From: Haliclona indistincta
Taxonomy: Eukaryota > Porifera > Demospongiae > Haplosclerida > Chalinidae
Direction: 5' to 3'
NCBI GenBank assembly: GCA_964017065.1
Contig: OZ024786.1
Location: 7,011,047 to 7,075,046, forward strand
Length of the DNA: 64,000 nucleotides
The number at the start of each line of letters is the position of its first letter. Positions within the stretch are counted from its first letter, which is position 1. Shown here in pieces: positions 11,168 through 23,171 of this stretch. The position numbers were made by a program, and so were the translations under genes. The notes beneath the pieces were generated by a model, which saw only the letters and a list, made by a program, of their open reading frames with translations, did no database searches and had not been told where the DNA came from.

Positions 11168-11818
11168 TGTCACTTGTCACAGGCTTGTTTGACGGGCATA
11201 ATTTTAACATATATATTTTTGACACAAGTTTACCTTTCTTCTCCACTTCAAATGGAGGGGGCTGTGGGCTTGAGCTTCTAAACATTACCTTCAGGAAAAG
11301 AGTTCATAAAGCACGATAATGACCATAATGTTCACGACAGATTCCTATCACAACTACACAGTGAGAAAGATATACAATACTTAAGACAAGGCATAAAATG
11401 GTTGTATGTAAAATGTTCCATGTATGTTGGAATGTAATATTCCGTGTATTGTAATAGGAAATCCCAACTTTTTTTCCGCTAACGCAAAAAAAGACAATCG
11501 CAAATCTAGTGAAGAAAAAGTTGAGTCTAAACAAAACTGAGCTCTTGTGCAGATGGGAAACAGGAAGACTTTAAAACATGGAACGGTACAGCCAATTCAT
11601 ACAGTAATAATGAAGAGTACTTCACAAAACCCTCAGCATGTGTCATGTTTGCTACATGTCAACTACATGTATATACACCCACCAACACAACCAGTCACTG
11701 TTGGATCAGTCATTTTGTACAATAGCAAAGACGATCGCAGTAAGCAAAGACAATCACAATTTTTAACACTAGCCCAGCCGCTTTGCAATATTACCAGACT
11801 GACCCGTGTGAACGCAAC

Positions 11819-12118
11819 TCAATCACCTACACAACAAGTCACAGGGGGATCAGGTAATGTGTATCTACGGCAAAGCCCGGAAATCGGCATAGCAAGTCTA
11901 TGCTCCACACAAACACACGGACGTAATTGTGTGTTTTGCCTCTTTAGAAATGGTCTAAGTTTCGGGCTTGGTATATTAAAGGTAGCTCTGCTCAGTCGAA
12001 AGTTCTCGGCCCAATCCTCCTCAGTGAATGTCTGCAACACAATGGTTTCCCACCATGCCATAAGACCTATATGTACATTATTATAGATTAAATTTAACTT
12101 CTCGATTGCACTATACAA
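11819..12118 (-). pseudogene. PIF/Harbinger transposase N-terminal fragment
   Basis: The frame carries WWETIVLQTFTEEDWAENF, then FRLSRATF and LRPFLKRQNTQLRP followed by a VEHRLAM run. This is the order of the N-terminal helical region in PIF/Harbinger transposases (W-W ... FteeDW..nFRms..tF). The catalytic part that should follow is absent; the frame ends soon after. A fragment of another Harbinger-like subfamily is at 22107. Probably a truncated dead copy. Confidence 0.65.
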
Positions 12119-12362
12119 GCTTTTACCTGTTTTTTACCCACACACTTCGTGGCAATGGTCTAAGCTCAAACATCTGCAGGATGGACAAGAATAATGTCAA
12201 GGACCATCGCCAAGACTTTGATGATGTTGGAACGATTTGCCACTGATCTGTTGTAGAGGTCTGGTTTGGTACTACAGCGAGAAAATGTTCCGACTTTGAC
12301 ACTTACACAGGCAATAGGGGATTTGGAACTCTAGATCGAACTTTTTTGCAACTGCATTATTT

Positions 12363-13110
12363 GTGTTGCCTGCTAAGCATAATGTTTTCGTGACTGGTAT
12401 TGAAAAGGCTATTGGCAGTTTGAATTCAGTATGTTTCAAGCTTTGCGATGAGTCTCATGCCCAGCAACAAGAAGACTGTGAGAAGCTGGCTAAGGAGATA
12501 GTTGCTGTGAGTAAGAATTCACATTTTTATCCAAGTAGTGAAAATTTCATCATTTTACTATCATGCCTGAAACAGCTTAAAGCAAGAGCACTTCTAAGTC
12601 AGTTTTTTGAAGCCCTTGCTGTGAACCTGCTCGGCTTATTACAGTGTCCAAAATTTAAAGAGGCAGTTATAGAATTGTTTAATGCTTTTGGTTGGAAACA
12701 ACTTGAGGAGACTCAGTATGTCAAAAAGTGGTTGACGTTATTTGTCGTGCCTTAGATGATGAACAGGACATTTGCTATTTTGACCAACATGGTACTAAAC
12801 ATTCTAAGAATTTTTTTTGCTATTCTTGACTTTTTATGACTTTAAGTATGAAGAGGTTGCATTGCAAAGTTTCTTCAGACAACCGAAGCGCTATCCACTA
12901 CATAGCACATTAGTACCAACTGCATTGAAGTTATACAACCCTATGGCGTATGACAGCAATGTAGCCTATGCTCCTTTTTGCTTCATACTATCACATTGCA
13001 TCACCGCACTTGAAAACCAGACACGAGAGGCACCGACATGGTCTCTGAGAGCTAATCTCACTTGTAAATGCAGTTGTGAGTTATGTGGTGAGCTTAAATA
13101 TTATTAAAGG
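12363..13110 (+). pseudogene. Decayed gene of a large invertebrate protein family
   Basis: Two plus-strand frames, 12363-12755 and 12817-13107, lie in series with a break near 12725-12820; codons reading VVDVICRALDDEQDICYFDQ continue in another frame across the gap. The first part is helical (FIILLSCLKQLKARALL). The second ends with CKCSCELCGEL, a Cys cluster preceded by PTWSLRANLTC. I recall a similar tail in large uncharacterised invertebrate proteins with an oxygenase-like domain, but I cannot confirm it and name no function. Frame breaks suggest a pseudogene. Confidence 0.4.
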
Positions 13111-13246
13111 ACCCTTGAAAATTAAAGGACCCTCGAAGGTGAGGAGAAGGTGATTTGTAATGGATACCAACTGTTTGTTAATGTTAGTGAGTTGAACTCT
13201 AGTCTTGTTCTAGTTTCGAAACTTGATTTTTTAATTTAGTGCTTAC

Positions 13247-13380
13247 TTTCAAAGCTTCCCTGATTATTTTTTCCTTTTTTGCCTTTTTGTCACCAGGCAG
13301 AACCTCTCCTTGAAGGGTTTTGAATGCTGCTCCTGTGTACTCTCCTCCACAGTATTTACACTTTGGTTTAAATTGTCCTT
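13247..13380 (-). CDS. Candidate exon with CxxC motif
   Basis: A minus-strand stretch bounded by a pyrimidine-poor acceptor (ctctaccag) and a good donor (AAA|GTAAGC). One frame is open through it and reads KPKCKYCGGEY, then an Asp/Lys-rich helix. It could be one exon of a zinc-binding protein. No neighbouring exon was linked, so this is a weak call. Confidence 0.25.
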
Positions 13381-13399
13381 CTGGTAGAGGTGTTGGTTT

Positions 13400-15562
13400 C
13401 AGACAGTAGTGATTGCATCAGGAACTTTGGGTGTCACCATAATCTAACCAGAATGTTCTAGAATGCATGTTATGTTTTTACACCATTATGGTTACAATTA
13501 CTTTTTATCCAGCAAAAAGGTATATTTTTGAGTCAGTAGTTTTCCTAGCAGTTTTCCTAGCAGATTCTTTCGCAAACAGTGGATCAAGTTCAAGCTGCCT
13601 ATCATGGACCTTACAAGGACAACTGTCGGTTTTTGACTGGTCTTTTGCTCCTGGTTCGTATGTCATTCACACTAGCATGACATCACAACGGTCATCACAG
13701 TACACACACTCTCTCTCTCCCTCTCACTCTCCATTCCTCTCTGTCTAGTTGTGTCCGATGAGCGGTGAGATCATTCAGATGATTCAGATAGTATTGTTTG
13801 ATAGCTCGTGATAACAGTAACAATTTTGGTTTGCTTCTGGAATGATTTTACAAGTAAAATTACAGTTTACTGTGTCGTGAGCATGGGTATTGGGAATACA
13901 GTCGGGTAAATTGGCAGAGACTTCTTTACATGAGCAGGTAGTACATATTATTATACTCTGGATTATCTGATTAATTGAAAGATCTTCTCAGTTTACTAGA
14001 ACAGAGAATACTAGTCTGTTATCTAAACATGTTAGCAGCGGCACACCACCACAATATTATACAGGATTAATGTATTTTACAAGTACTAGTATATAATAAT
14101 TGCTTTACCTTGAGGGTATTTAAAAGAATCAAGCAAAATCTTTGTGTGGCAGACATTGCCATACATTGCCATACATAGAGTTGAATAGGTTGCCAAGCTC
14201 AACTGCCCCGAGACTGAGTAGCACTCCACCAACAAAAATACTCTTGAGATCAAATGCAAATGACTTTCTATCACAATTATGATGACAATTGTGATACACA
14301 CACACACACTTATCAACGATTATCTGATGGAGCAGCGTCATCTTCTCCCTCCCACTCCTCTCTCTCATCCTCTCCCTGCTTTACCCGACCATCTTAAGGA
14401 ACACTGTCCTGATCCTTCGGTTTTCACGTCGACAATGACAACAGAGGCGGCTAAAAGTGGCTTCGCCAATGGAGACATCAAGATGTTTGTCTTTGAGATG
14501 TTATCCCTAGGATATCAATCATATTTGTGTATTAACCACCTCAGTACTATTGTAAACATCTCTTACCATAGCCCGAGCACAATTCGGGCTAGGTTTTGTT
14601 CGTGGAAGCATGTCAGTTAATAGTGCAGCCAGCCATTACTTTTGAAGAGCTATGTAAGGCAGATAAAACTAATAGATAAACTTTGGTCCTTTGCTTGCGT
14701 TTTGGTGTTCTTCATTTGAAAGTTTCATTGTCATCCTTCAAAATGAACTAGATTGCACTAGAACTACAGATGTTAGAATTATTTTACTTATCAAATATGA
14801 TTATTACTACAAAGATAAACACGCCATTGGATAACAGCTATACGATAACAGATTAGGTACTTTCTTGAAGGACTATACTCACCAGCTACTCAAGTGCTGA
14901 TGGAGAGTGAGTGATTAAAATAATATGGCTGTGCCATAGAAATGTTGTGTAAGTGAGATTCATCAGGTACCACCATAGCTACGTGAATTTTTACAGCTAC
15001 ACCTTAGAAAACAGAAGAAGCTGTTGATAGTACTAGAAGATTACTAGCAATCCACAGAGAAGTCATATAGTTCCTTTAACAAATGCGTTAAACAGTAAAC
15101 CTCCATCGGCAGATTGGAAGTAGGTATTTCATAACATCATCTAATGCATGCAAGGTCCATTTTATGAAAGTTGTTGCCATCGAATTTCTAAAATTAATAG
15201 CCAATGTAACAAGATAGAGAGATGTCTATAAGCATCAGCATCATTTTACATATCTGATGGAGTGATGGATAATTTGTGTATTTTTTTCACAAAAAGATAC
15301 TCAATAGCACAGGACTAATATTAAAAGAGTATCAGTATTTAGACCACAGCTAAGCCATGTTGACCAATCAGGTTGCGTAGCTGCGGGTCTATAAATCTCA
15401 TAATGGAATCCCGCTTCTGCCGCGACCTCATAATGGAATCCCACCACACGGCGCAGATTACGGTTCTGTGAGCGGAGTTCTACTGAATAGTTTTTACAAC
15501 GCTCGCGTGTCCTTGCTCGTCGTTCGCGTCGTTTCTGTTTGCTGTTGCTATGGTCTAAATCA
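13400..15562. other. Stretch with no supported gene
   Basis: Holds an (AC)n microsatellite near 14294-14313, a duplicated catacattgc run near 14158-14175, and short motif-free frames. No transposon signature was recognised. Confidence 0.45.
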
Positions 15563-15703
15563 GTTAGACAGTGCATCCAATCGGATCTACGCGATGTAGA
15601 AGCCCTCGCGCCGTTACCATAGCGCCCTCGCTACGCTCGGACGCTATATAGCAACGGCTCTCGGGCTTCTAAATCGCGTAGATCCTCGGATGCGCTGTCT
15701 AAC
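15563..15703. mobile_element. 141-base fold-back/MITE-like hairpin
   Basis: The sequence from gttagacagtgcatcc to ggatgcgctgtctaac folds on itself nearly end to end: the left arm runs through gatctacgcgatgtagaagcc and the right arm is its imperfect complement, around a GC-rich centre (ccctcgctacgctcgga). It is richer in CpG than its AT-rich surroundings. No protein is encoded. Likely a non-autonomous fold-back element or a structured RNA source; target duplication not identified. Confidence 0.7.
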
Positions 15704-16625
15704 TATTATTTATAAAACCAGCTACTGTGTTCCAGCAGCATTGTGTTTTTTCTTAAGAAAAACACATCTACGAATCTAATGATAAGGTTAATCACCGTTT
15801 GAAGAGCTTATGAGAAACTATTCATCAGCAATGAGACAGACGACGAAAGCTACCTCAATGTACTAGTTCAACAATCAAAAATAGCTGTTGTCATATGCTG
15901 TAGACCAGCTACCAGGTGGGAGCCAAATTATTAGTATCCTCTCCCTCTCTCACCCACCCTCCCTCTACCTTTCTTCTCTCCTGAATGCTTAGCTGTATCA
16001 GTGTGATCATTATGCTTCGTGTATGACAGCGTGCATCAATTAAAAGCCATGCTCGCGCATGCATGTTCGCCTCGTGTTCTGCACGCTTACATGTATAAGT
16101 ATATTAATTACTAATGTTCTTTCTGAGAAAAGTTAAGACTGCAACAATTGTGTCAACTTTTCATGGCAATTGAAATACTTCATCTTTGCATTTCTACTAA
16201 GTTTTGCCTTTTTAAGTAGATACATGTCTGAGGAAGTCTGAGTCGCGCCGAAAACCAGGAAAGACTGAGTACCACACTACCCGCATTAGTGATGGTGTGG
16301 TATCAAATACCGCCTGGATTAGATGACTTGATGAGTTGGGGCCAAGTACATTGGTACCTGAAATACTTAAAACTTATCTGCTAGGAAAATAGTATGGTAC
16401 TGCATGTGAAACATGTGCCATTATTCTCCTTGACTGCAAAAACTCGTAACACTATTGGATTGCAAATCTAAATGCCATCACATGTATTTATGTGAAACAA
16501 GCTACAATTTTTGTTACATGCTATAGGAAGCAGTTTTGATGCTTTATCTATAATATAGCGTAACAAAAGGTTATAATTATCATCTTGTCTCTATGAACTA
16601 TTCGATGCTTGTACATGTACATGTA
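15704..16625. other. Stretch without a gene
   Basis: No supported gene. It includes a pyrimidine-rich patch at 15940-15980. Confidence 0.45.
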
Positions 16626-16870
16626 CTATTTTCTCATTATTGGTACAAAGCTAGGTCTGATGTTTCTATCCTTTAGAATAGAGTAGGTGATTATATAATA
16701 ATTATTATCACTTACTGCATTAGCACACTTGTTCTCTGCAATTTCCTCCCAATCTAAGCATCTACATATCCTGCTCAATCTACTATCTTTCCTTCTTGCC
16801 TCACACTGGCCACACTCACTATTTTTTTTGACTATCGCTCTCTTGAAAAAGTTCAATTCTTCGCTTTAGA
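16626..16870 (-). pseudogene. Cys-rich fragment related to a dispersed domain
   Basis: The minus frame reads ECGQCEARRKDSRLSRICRC, then a run ending FVPIMRK. The Cys spacing resembles the zinc-binding domain shared by the P2RX7 C-terminus and many invertebrate orphan genes, but the match is weak. Its last part recurs at about 29762-29820 as near-identical DNA (cattattggtacaaagctag), so it belongs to a dispersed sequence. Probably a relic. Confidence 0.3.
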
Positions 16871-17629
16871 ACTCCGCTCTAAAAACTCTAATTATTCCTC
16901 TCTTCTAAACCTCTCGCCGCACTCAGGCTAAACTAATACTCACTTTCAAATTTCTGTATTTGTAGGAATACACACACTCTAAACGATTATTATTAAGAAT
17001 AAGGGGAGGGAGTGAGGTGAAGAAAGGTGATGGTTTGCGAGTGACAATCATGTACTTAGTTTTGCTTGAATTAACATTAAGAATGTGAGTGGAGAGCCAG
17101 GAGGTGTCCTTGTAGCATTGTCCCCTAATGGTCTAGGCACCTCTTGAACGATAGTAGTTACCACTGAAACAAATTTGTCCTGCATTAGAAATTCATCATG
17201 TGAGTCGAAATATTCTGACTGTCATGTTTCAAAAACTGCAAGGTTCTCTTGATAACAGATTTTCGTTAGTTTTTAATGTGAAATAGTAGAATGTGTGCAT
17301 AGCATTAAGTCTAAGTCTTGTCATCATTGCATCATGTTGTATACATCCATTGGGGTGGCTCACAGCAGGTTGCAGTCAGTGGATGCTGGAGAGGGAACCG
17401 AACTGAAGCCTGAGTTTCAGAATTCCTAAGCAATTTGCAATAAAGTCCCTTACTTTCTTTACTTGAGAACTTTGTGTGATCGAACTGGTTGGTACTATGG
17501 CAATAAAAGTAGTTCTGCTAATCTGAACGTCATTAGATCTACCCTCAAATCCAAATTCACAAAATTACAGTGATGAAAAATTATTCACGAACATGTAATG
17601 CGATTCACCAGTATATAATCATCTTTAAT

Positions 17630-17880
17630 ATTGACTTTCTTCAACACTGCTTCATATGCCAGTGAAGTCTGTCACGGATCATCTTCTCGGGCGTGCCATC
17701 GAAGTTGTATCCTTTCGCGATCTATTATAGGTCCGAAACGAAAGTCTCAATGTTCTCTCCTAGTCTTTTCTGCTGGGTGTAAACTTGTGATGCTCGACTA
17801 TCTCGGACGATGCCAGATTGTAGTGATCGGACAAGTATTTTACTAGGACTGCGTAGGGTTTGTTTCCTGGGGCCGTCAAA
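17630..17880 (-). pseudogene. Ty3/gypsy gag fragment
   Basis: Gag is the structural protein of the retrotransposon particle. The minus strand reads PYAVLVKYLSDHYNLASSE then EHHKFTPSRK, a FVSDL run and GTPEKMIRDRL, in order but with frame breaks. This is the retrotransposon gag core pattern (...F..R.q.....v..f...Lr.....c.f......mlrdrl). No zinc knuckle or pol was found next to it. Confidence 0.6.
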
Positions 17881-18052
17881 CTACCTAGTTAATTTGTACC
17901 TGGACGCTCCAGAGATTAACAGCAGTCGAAATTACTGCACTGAAGAGTAGCAAGCCGCTATAGTTGCAATAGAACAGCCCGCCTCACGTGCACACAAGAT
18001 AACTCACGCTTTAGCGACTCTATTGGGACACGTATCTTCATTTGTAGATCTA

Positions 18053-18484
18053 CTATCTGCTATCTGCTCGATACTCAGACGGTCGGCATCCCTGATCGCT
18101 GGTCAGCATAATTCTATCGGATCTTAACCATTGTAAGTTGCAATTGTATACTGGACAGTCTGTTAGCACCAAATGTGCTTCGCAAGTTGTGATGCGTGTG
18201 TCGTTAGTAGTCTGTTCACAAAAAATCCCTTCCCAAGTACCCTGCGATGTACTGAAGCATTCTGCACAGCTATTCAGTGCCGGCACTGCGCGTACGAGAC
18301 AGAAAAGTACACCGGACCCTTTTTTGTCGGACTGATGCTTAAATACGAATTCAGCTGCACATGAGACAACATGCAAGTAAAATGGCTGCACCAAAACTGC
18401 GTTACGCAGCAAGTTACCTGCAATGTCCATAACAATAGGTGAGAATCGTAGTTTGCACGTGATCCGCACCAGCAAATGTACCAA
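18053..18484 (-). CDS. Open frame of 143 codons, unknown
   Basis: The longest open frame in its neighbourhood, with nine or so cysteines and mixed composition, but no domain I recognise, no clear splice borders and no neighbour to support it. It may be part of a decayed gene or chance. Confidence 0.2.
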   Translation of the reverse strand: MVHLLVRITCKLRFSPIVMDIAGNLLRNAVLVQPFYLHVVSCAAEFVFKHQSDKKGSGVLFCLVRAVPALNSCAECFSTSQGTWEGIFCEQTTNDTRITTCEAHLVLTDCPVYNCNLQWLRSDRIMLTSDQGCRPSEYRADSR

Positions 18485-19339
18485 AAAGGTGATTATAATG
18501 GAGATAATTTTCTACATGCGAGACGTCAAGTAAGTTGTCAAAATCCAACATAATGATTTGCAAGACCAGAGTGGTAATTAAATTTTCTGTGTAAGCTTGC
18601 TTGATACTCCTGGAGTGCTGTTCATATACAAAAATATATCGATAAAACTTCACTTGAGCATTATAGCACAGTTACGTACCACTACTCACTGTAGGAGGTT
18701 TGCCTCTAGTCTTGGAAATTGTCTGTGCTGGCTTTCTCATAGCTTCACATCTCTGCTTATCTAGAGTGTGCATACAAGGAAAAATCATTCCAAACACATA
18801 TAGTGTTTGTGCATAATTGCAAACACATGTGCATTTTACACCAAGAAATTCAACAAAAGTTGTGTAAATAAACCAGCTAAAAGCACAAAAATACTCTTCG
18901 TGTAAACAATGCATCTAATGTTTACATGTAACCTAAAGATACAGATTTATCCGGAGCCAAACAAATCAGACACGTGATACAGGTAGAGACAGGGTGTCCA
19001 GCACAAAGACAATACCATGTTACGAATACAAAAAAATAGGACATGTGCTTGTCCAAATATTGTCCAGGGTTCACGATATCACAATCCAAAGCTACTGAGT
19101 GAGACTGGGTGCGCCTGCTACAACACGCCAAAAATTGAAATAACACGTGAGCTCGTGTATCGCTATTATTATTGGCGCGGTAGTATGTGACACACTCATT
19201 ACGTCATGATTGGTCAGTTTAGTATAATTGTAATAAAGAATTGCTTAGCTGTGCACAAATAGTTCTGCATTGATGTACTTGTCCCATTCCTCTTCCTTTC
19301 CCTCAGCTATTTTTGTCAGCGCATTCCAGAAAGTTTGAT
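18485..19339. other. Stretch without a supported gene
   Basis: Several motif-free frames of 65-80 codons on the minus strand. Nothing recognised. Confidence 0.45.
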
Positions 19340-19705
19340 TGAATCTTTCGCCCAAACCATTCACCTGGAGATGGTATGCTGCCGACATCTTGTGTCGGCC
19401 GACATCAGTAAGCTGGAAGAGATTGTCGTGGGGTGCTACAATCTCGTAGAGAACAGATTACTTTTTCTGAGCTGTAGCGTGCAGGATGAGGGCGTCTACG
19501 TTAACAAACTCTCCCCTGGTCAGACTGTGTGATAGAATGGCTTCCATGCCTGTAGATGATTTCTGAATAGAAACTGGGACACACTCTGCTGATTTCTCAG
19601 GAATTGCTTCCACTTCAGGCCATTTAGTGAAGTAGTCTGAGCATGTGACGATGTAAGCATTGCCTGCTTTAGTCCGTGGTAGTGGACCAATCAGGTCTAG
19701 GGCCC
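19340..19705 (-). pseudogene. Ty3/gypsy integrase core fragment (copy 2)
   Basis: Longer copy of the fragment at 6030-6290. On the minus strand it starts LIGPLPRTKAGNAYIVTCS and runs through DYFTKWPEVEAIPEKSAE into the part that should follow the first catalytic Asp; a stop appears where the fragment should continue. It retains the stretch that copy 1 has lost (about 19435-19500). Both copies begin and end at about the same points, so they may derive from one already truncated copy. Confidence 0.8.
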
Positions 19706-20716
19706 ACTATGGTTGGCTATATATAATTATTATTTAACTGTATCTACAGTTATTGCAGGCACCACCTCCCTTCTACTTACCAATTTCTGTCATGTTCTTT
19801 CTCTGGACCTTGTTGGTGATAGAAGATTCACGCTTAAATAAGTTCATTCAATTTTCTTTGTATCATTCATTGTGCGCTAAATTGTATCATTCATTGTGCG
19901 CTATCTCTTTATAATTATTTATACATTCAAGGAGTCATACTCCAATATTCTCTTGTGGAGAACCTGAATCGCGTTAGTGGGTCGTATGCGATGGTTCATG
20001 AAACCCTTATTAATTGTTGACTAGATGAGTAAATTAATTTCATATTGAGAAATTCATGACCACAAATCAAAGCTGATTAATAATTGATATAGTGATGAAA
20101 TGACTAGATATATTGATGAAATGATTGAGATGACTAAAATAATTGATATATTGATGAGTACGATGATCGACGCACTAAGGAAAAGTCCAAACTGTTGAAA
20201 TGCCTTGCATAAACTTGACAGTTGAACTGCCTTGATTTCAGAAATAGAACAAATTCTTTGTGCTAAAGAACAACATCACCGGGGCTGGACTGTTCTTGTT
20301 GTATTTCACCTTTACAACCTTGACACCTCGAAATTCATCCATTTAAAAATAGTGACACGTAAAGGTTGGCCCACAGGCGAATCAGGAGACATTCCTTGGA
20401 CACGGTGCTGTAATGAACGTGCAAAGTCAGGATCAAAGTAGTTCATTATTTGCACATGTCAGCATTCTCTAAATACCTCCTCATGGCTACAATTTTGGCG
20501 TCTCTAGGGTTACTTAGGTCTTTTTTTCAATGGAGCATCAGATGGCTTCCAGTATACTACTGATTTTGCCTGCTTTCTAGTATACTAATGAGTTGGTATT
20601 CCGTAGAATTCAACTGAAGGTATAAAACAGCAATCGTGAGAAGAGCTAACTTGATGGATGGTCACTTGAAATCGTCAACTAAAATTTTAACATCGCCCAA
20701 AGAATTGATATACATT
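19706..20716. other. Stretch without a supported gene
   Basis: Contains a local direct duplication of attgtatcattcattgtgcgct near 19855-19905 and a repetitive attgatatattgatgaaatga patch near 20085-20165. No coding motif seen. Confidence 0.45.
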
Positions 20717-20795
20717 GGCTCTGAAGTTGAAATGGTCGATGGCTCTGAAGATGAAATGGTCGATGGCTGTGAAGATGAAATGGTTGGTGGCTCTG
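20717..20795. repeat. 24-base tandem repeat, about 3.3 copies
   Basis: Units of the form ggctctgaagatgaaatggtcgat repeat in register with few changes. The unit length is a multiple of three and reads GSEDEMVD in one plus frame, so it could be coding, but no longer frame supports that. Confidence 0.8.
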
Positions 20796-20984
20796 ACATG
20801 ATGTGATTTTTCTAGTATTTACCATAGGTATTGACAATGTTCACAGCTAGCATCTCTCGAGTATAGAATGTTTTGTGATTGATCCATTTCTTGATGCCAC
20901 ATACCTTTTTGAATTCTTTGGCACTTGCCTTGTCTTCACCTGTTCAATTGCCTCCACAAGTACACTAAGAATGTAATTCTGTTA

Positions 20985-21115
20985 ACTCTTGTTAGTGCCC
21001 CCAGTGAGCAGCTTATACGCAGTATTCAACAAGGTGATTGGTCGATACTGATCAGGTTTCCCCGTTGCAGCCCTCTCTCCTTAGGGATGAGGACGATTCT
21101 TCCCCTCACTAGGCT
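20985..21115 (-). pseudogene. LINE-type reverse transcriptase scrap
   Basis: The minus strand reads RIVLIPKERG and, after a frameshift, DQYRPITLLNTAYKLLTG. This matches the start of the reverse-transcriptase domain in non-LTR retrotransposons (ipK......yRPIsLl....K...). Only about 40 codons remain. Confidence 0.65.
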
Positions 21116-22106
21116 TACCTCCCTTAGCAATGTGCAGGCACTTTCCGTGCTCAGACTCTTTTGATAAACACCAGGTCAATCTGGCGAACAGTGAGGGCAG
21201 GCACTCTTAGTGCTCTGATGCTATAATCACCACTCAACAACGATCCAGGGCAGGTACTCCTAGTACGCTGCAATTTCTCCCTACACAACGAACAACCATA
21301 TCAGTTTAACCACATTTCATAGTGTTGGTTGTAGCCGCTTACCTTGACTCGCAGGTAATCGTTGCCCAGGGCAGACTACTTGGAGGTCACCAACTTCTTT
21401 GAATGAAGCAGATCCGTAAAAAAAATGTCGCTTAGCAGATCTGTCGGAAATTGTCCCATCAAAGTAGAGTTTTTTTTTCACCGGAGACAAAGATGCGATA
21501 GCACCATGAATAGTGGCTTTCTACTCCACCCACCTTCATGATAAGTGCCTGGATTGTACCTACGATCATTAAAAAAATCAAAAAACAACATTTCACTAAC
21601 AAATAAACTTACATGTGAATGAAACGATAATGTTGCCGGCACAACCAACTCTCGTGAGTAGTGTTTAGAAGGTGAAACATCATGCTCTTGGAGTATCCGT
21701 TAGTGAAATTATACTTAGCTGCTAAAGCAGCATGTTTAGCAAATGCCATAAATTTCCTTGGCTAAAAAATAACAATTATTATGTGTGGAGTATTTACTGT
21801 GCTATAGTTAGGCAGAAATAGAAGCTCACACATGTGAGTAATGAATGAATTTCACAAACCCTCTGCGTGTCATGCACATTGCAGATTAACACTAAGCCCC
21901 TAGTTTACACTATTGAAACCTTGATTGAAACTGCAGTATCAAAACGCTCTATATGCAAAACTGGTCCTGTCCTGAGTAACAAACAAAAATAAAAAGTCAA
22001 ATTTTAATATTTATCCTAAAAACATACCATTCAATGGTTGTTGAACATGTCCCCTCTTTCTAGCTGTGGTTGCCTCCTTGGCTTTGTGTCACTGCTGCTT
22101 CACAAA
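21116..22106. other. Stretch without a supported gene
   Basis: No motif recognised on either strand. A short run near 21530 reads RYNPGTYHEGGW on the minus strand but it leads nowhere. Confidence 0.45.
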
Positions 22107-22445
22107 CTAGGCATCTTCAGGATAAGTGAACACCAAAGCTTTTGTAACTGTAGTGGTTTGTTCATGGGGCATCTGATGTTTACCCACCGCTTCTACATAA
22201 TGTATGTATGTTAGAAATGCTGTAACGAATACTTGCAACACCTTGCTGAATGTCATGCTGAGTTCTGCTTCTGGTCTGCCAAACAAAGGGCACAGGTCGT
22301 TCCATCTGTTTGGGTAGCTTAGTCTACGCAACATGATTAGAAGTGCTTCGATTCCAGTGGATTTGGTTCTCTGCTGACATTTATAGAATTCGGGAAGTCT
22401 AAGAGCTAACTTCAAACGATTGATGGCAGCCTTCTGAGCACATCA
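22107..22445 (-). pseudogene. Harbinger-like transposase N-terminal fragment
   Basis: Reads LKLALRLPEFYKCQQRT, GIEALLIMLRRLSYPNRW and CPLFGRPEAELSM. This is the block that precedes the DDE domain in a PIF/Harbinger-like subfamily (lRLP..y.c.....G.Eal...L.RlayP.R...l...FGr...els). The catalytic domain is not found downstream on this strand. Different subfamily from the fragment at 11819. Confidence 0.7.
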
Positions 22446-23171
22446 CGACTTACCTGAATATTCGTTCACTAGAGCTATAATCGCTGCTGTCGTCGTGCAT
22501 AAGTACTTGACAAAGCTCATTCAACTCACGCCTGGTACAAAGGGAAGTTACTGCTAGTTTACCTTTGAGAAGCCGCCATATCCTTCACACGTGGTGGTAG
22601 GCGTGTCATAATCTTAATCTCGAAAGTTGTTGTCGGTGTAACGTGTGACAGCATGCAACGTACGTCACGGCAGTTAGCGGTTAGACGTTACGTACACTTT
22701 ATGCGTAAGTGAATCTTAAACTCCCTAATGACACCAATATAGCTGTGAGTGACAAGACCAGTTTACCCAAACCAAAGTTCTAAACACTACCTTGAGAACT
22801 GCAACTACAGAAAATCAACACCTTTATACATGTGATTAATTACCCAAACCAAAGTTCCAAACCACATCATAGCTGTACCTTGAGAACTGCAACAACAGAA
22901 ACGAACAGCTTACATTTGATTGTCCAGACAAACCACAGATTGACAGTAGCTATCAGGCGCGTTTCCACGATAGGGCTCCGGGTGCTCTAACACCCCCTCA
23001 GCATTGAAGTTTAAAATTTATTCATTGCATCAAATCACACTGTGGCTATAAATTTATCATAATTTTTTGCTGTGCATTCATTACTTAACAGTACAATAAT
23101 TATTTTTGTTTTATTACATCATCTAAAATATTGATTATAATATGACTAGTAATCAAACTAGTGTACTTAGT
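22446..23171. other. Stretch without a gene
   Basis: Has a direct duplication: acccaaaccaaagttc followed by aacaccaccttgagaactgcaac-like sequence at about 22765-22805 and again at 22842-22895. No gene seen. Confidence 0.5.

Noticed and set aside
11547..12086. Plus-strand frame of 179 codons
   Set aside because: Antisense to the Harbinger fragment and without any motif.
16200..16330. Frame reading from gtctgaggaagtctgagtcgcgccgaa as a possible retroelement end
   Set aside because: No second motif or repeat partner could be found.
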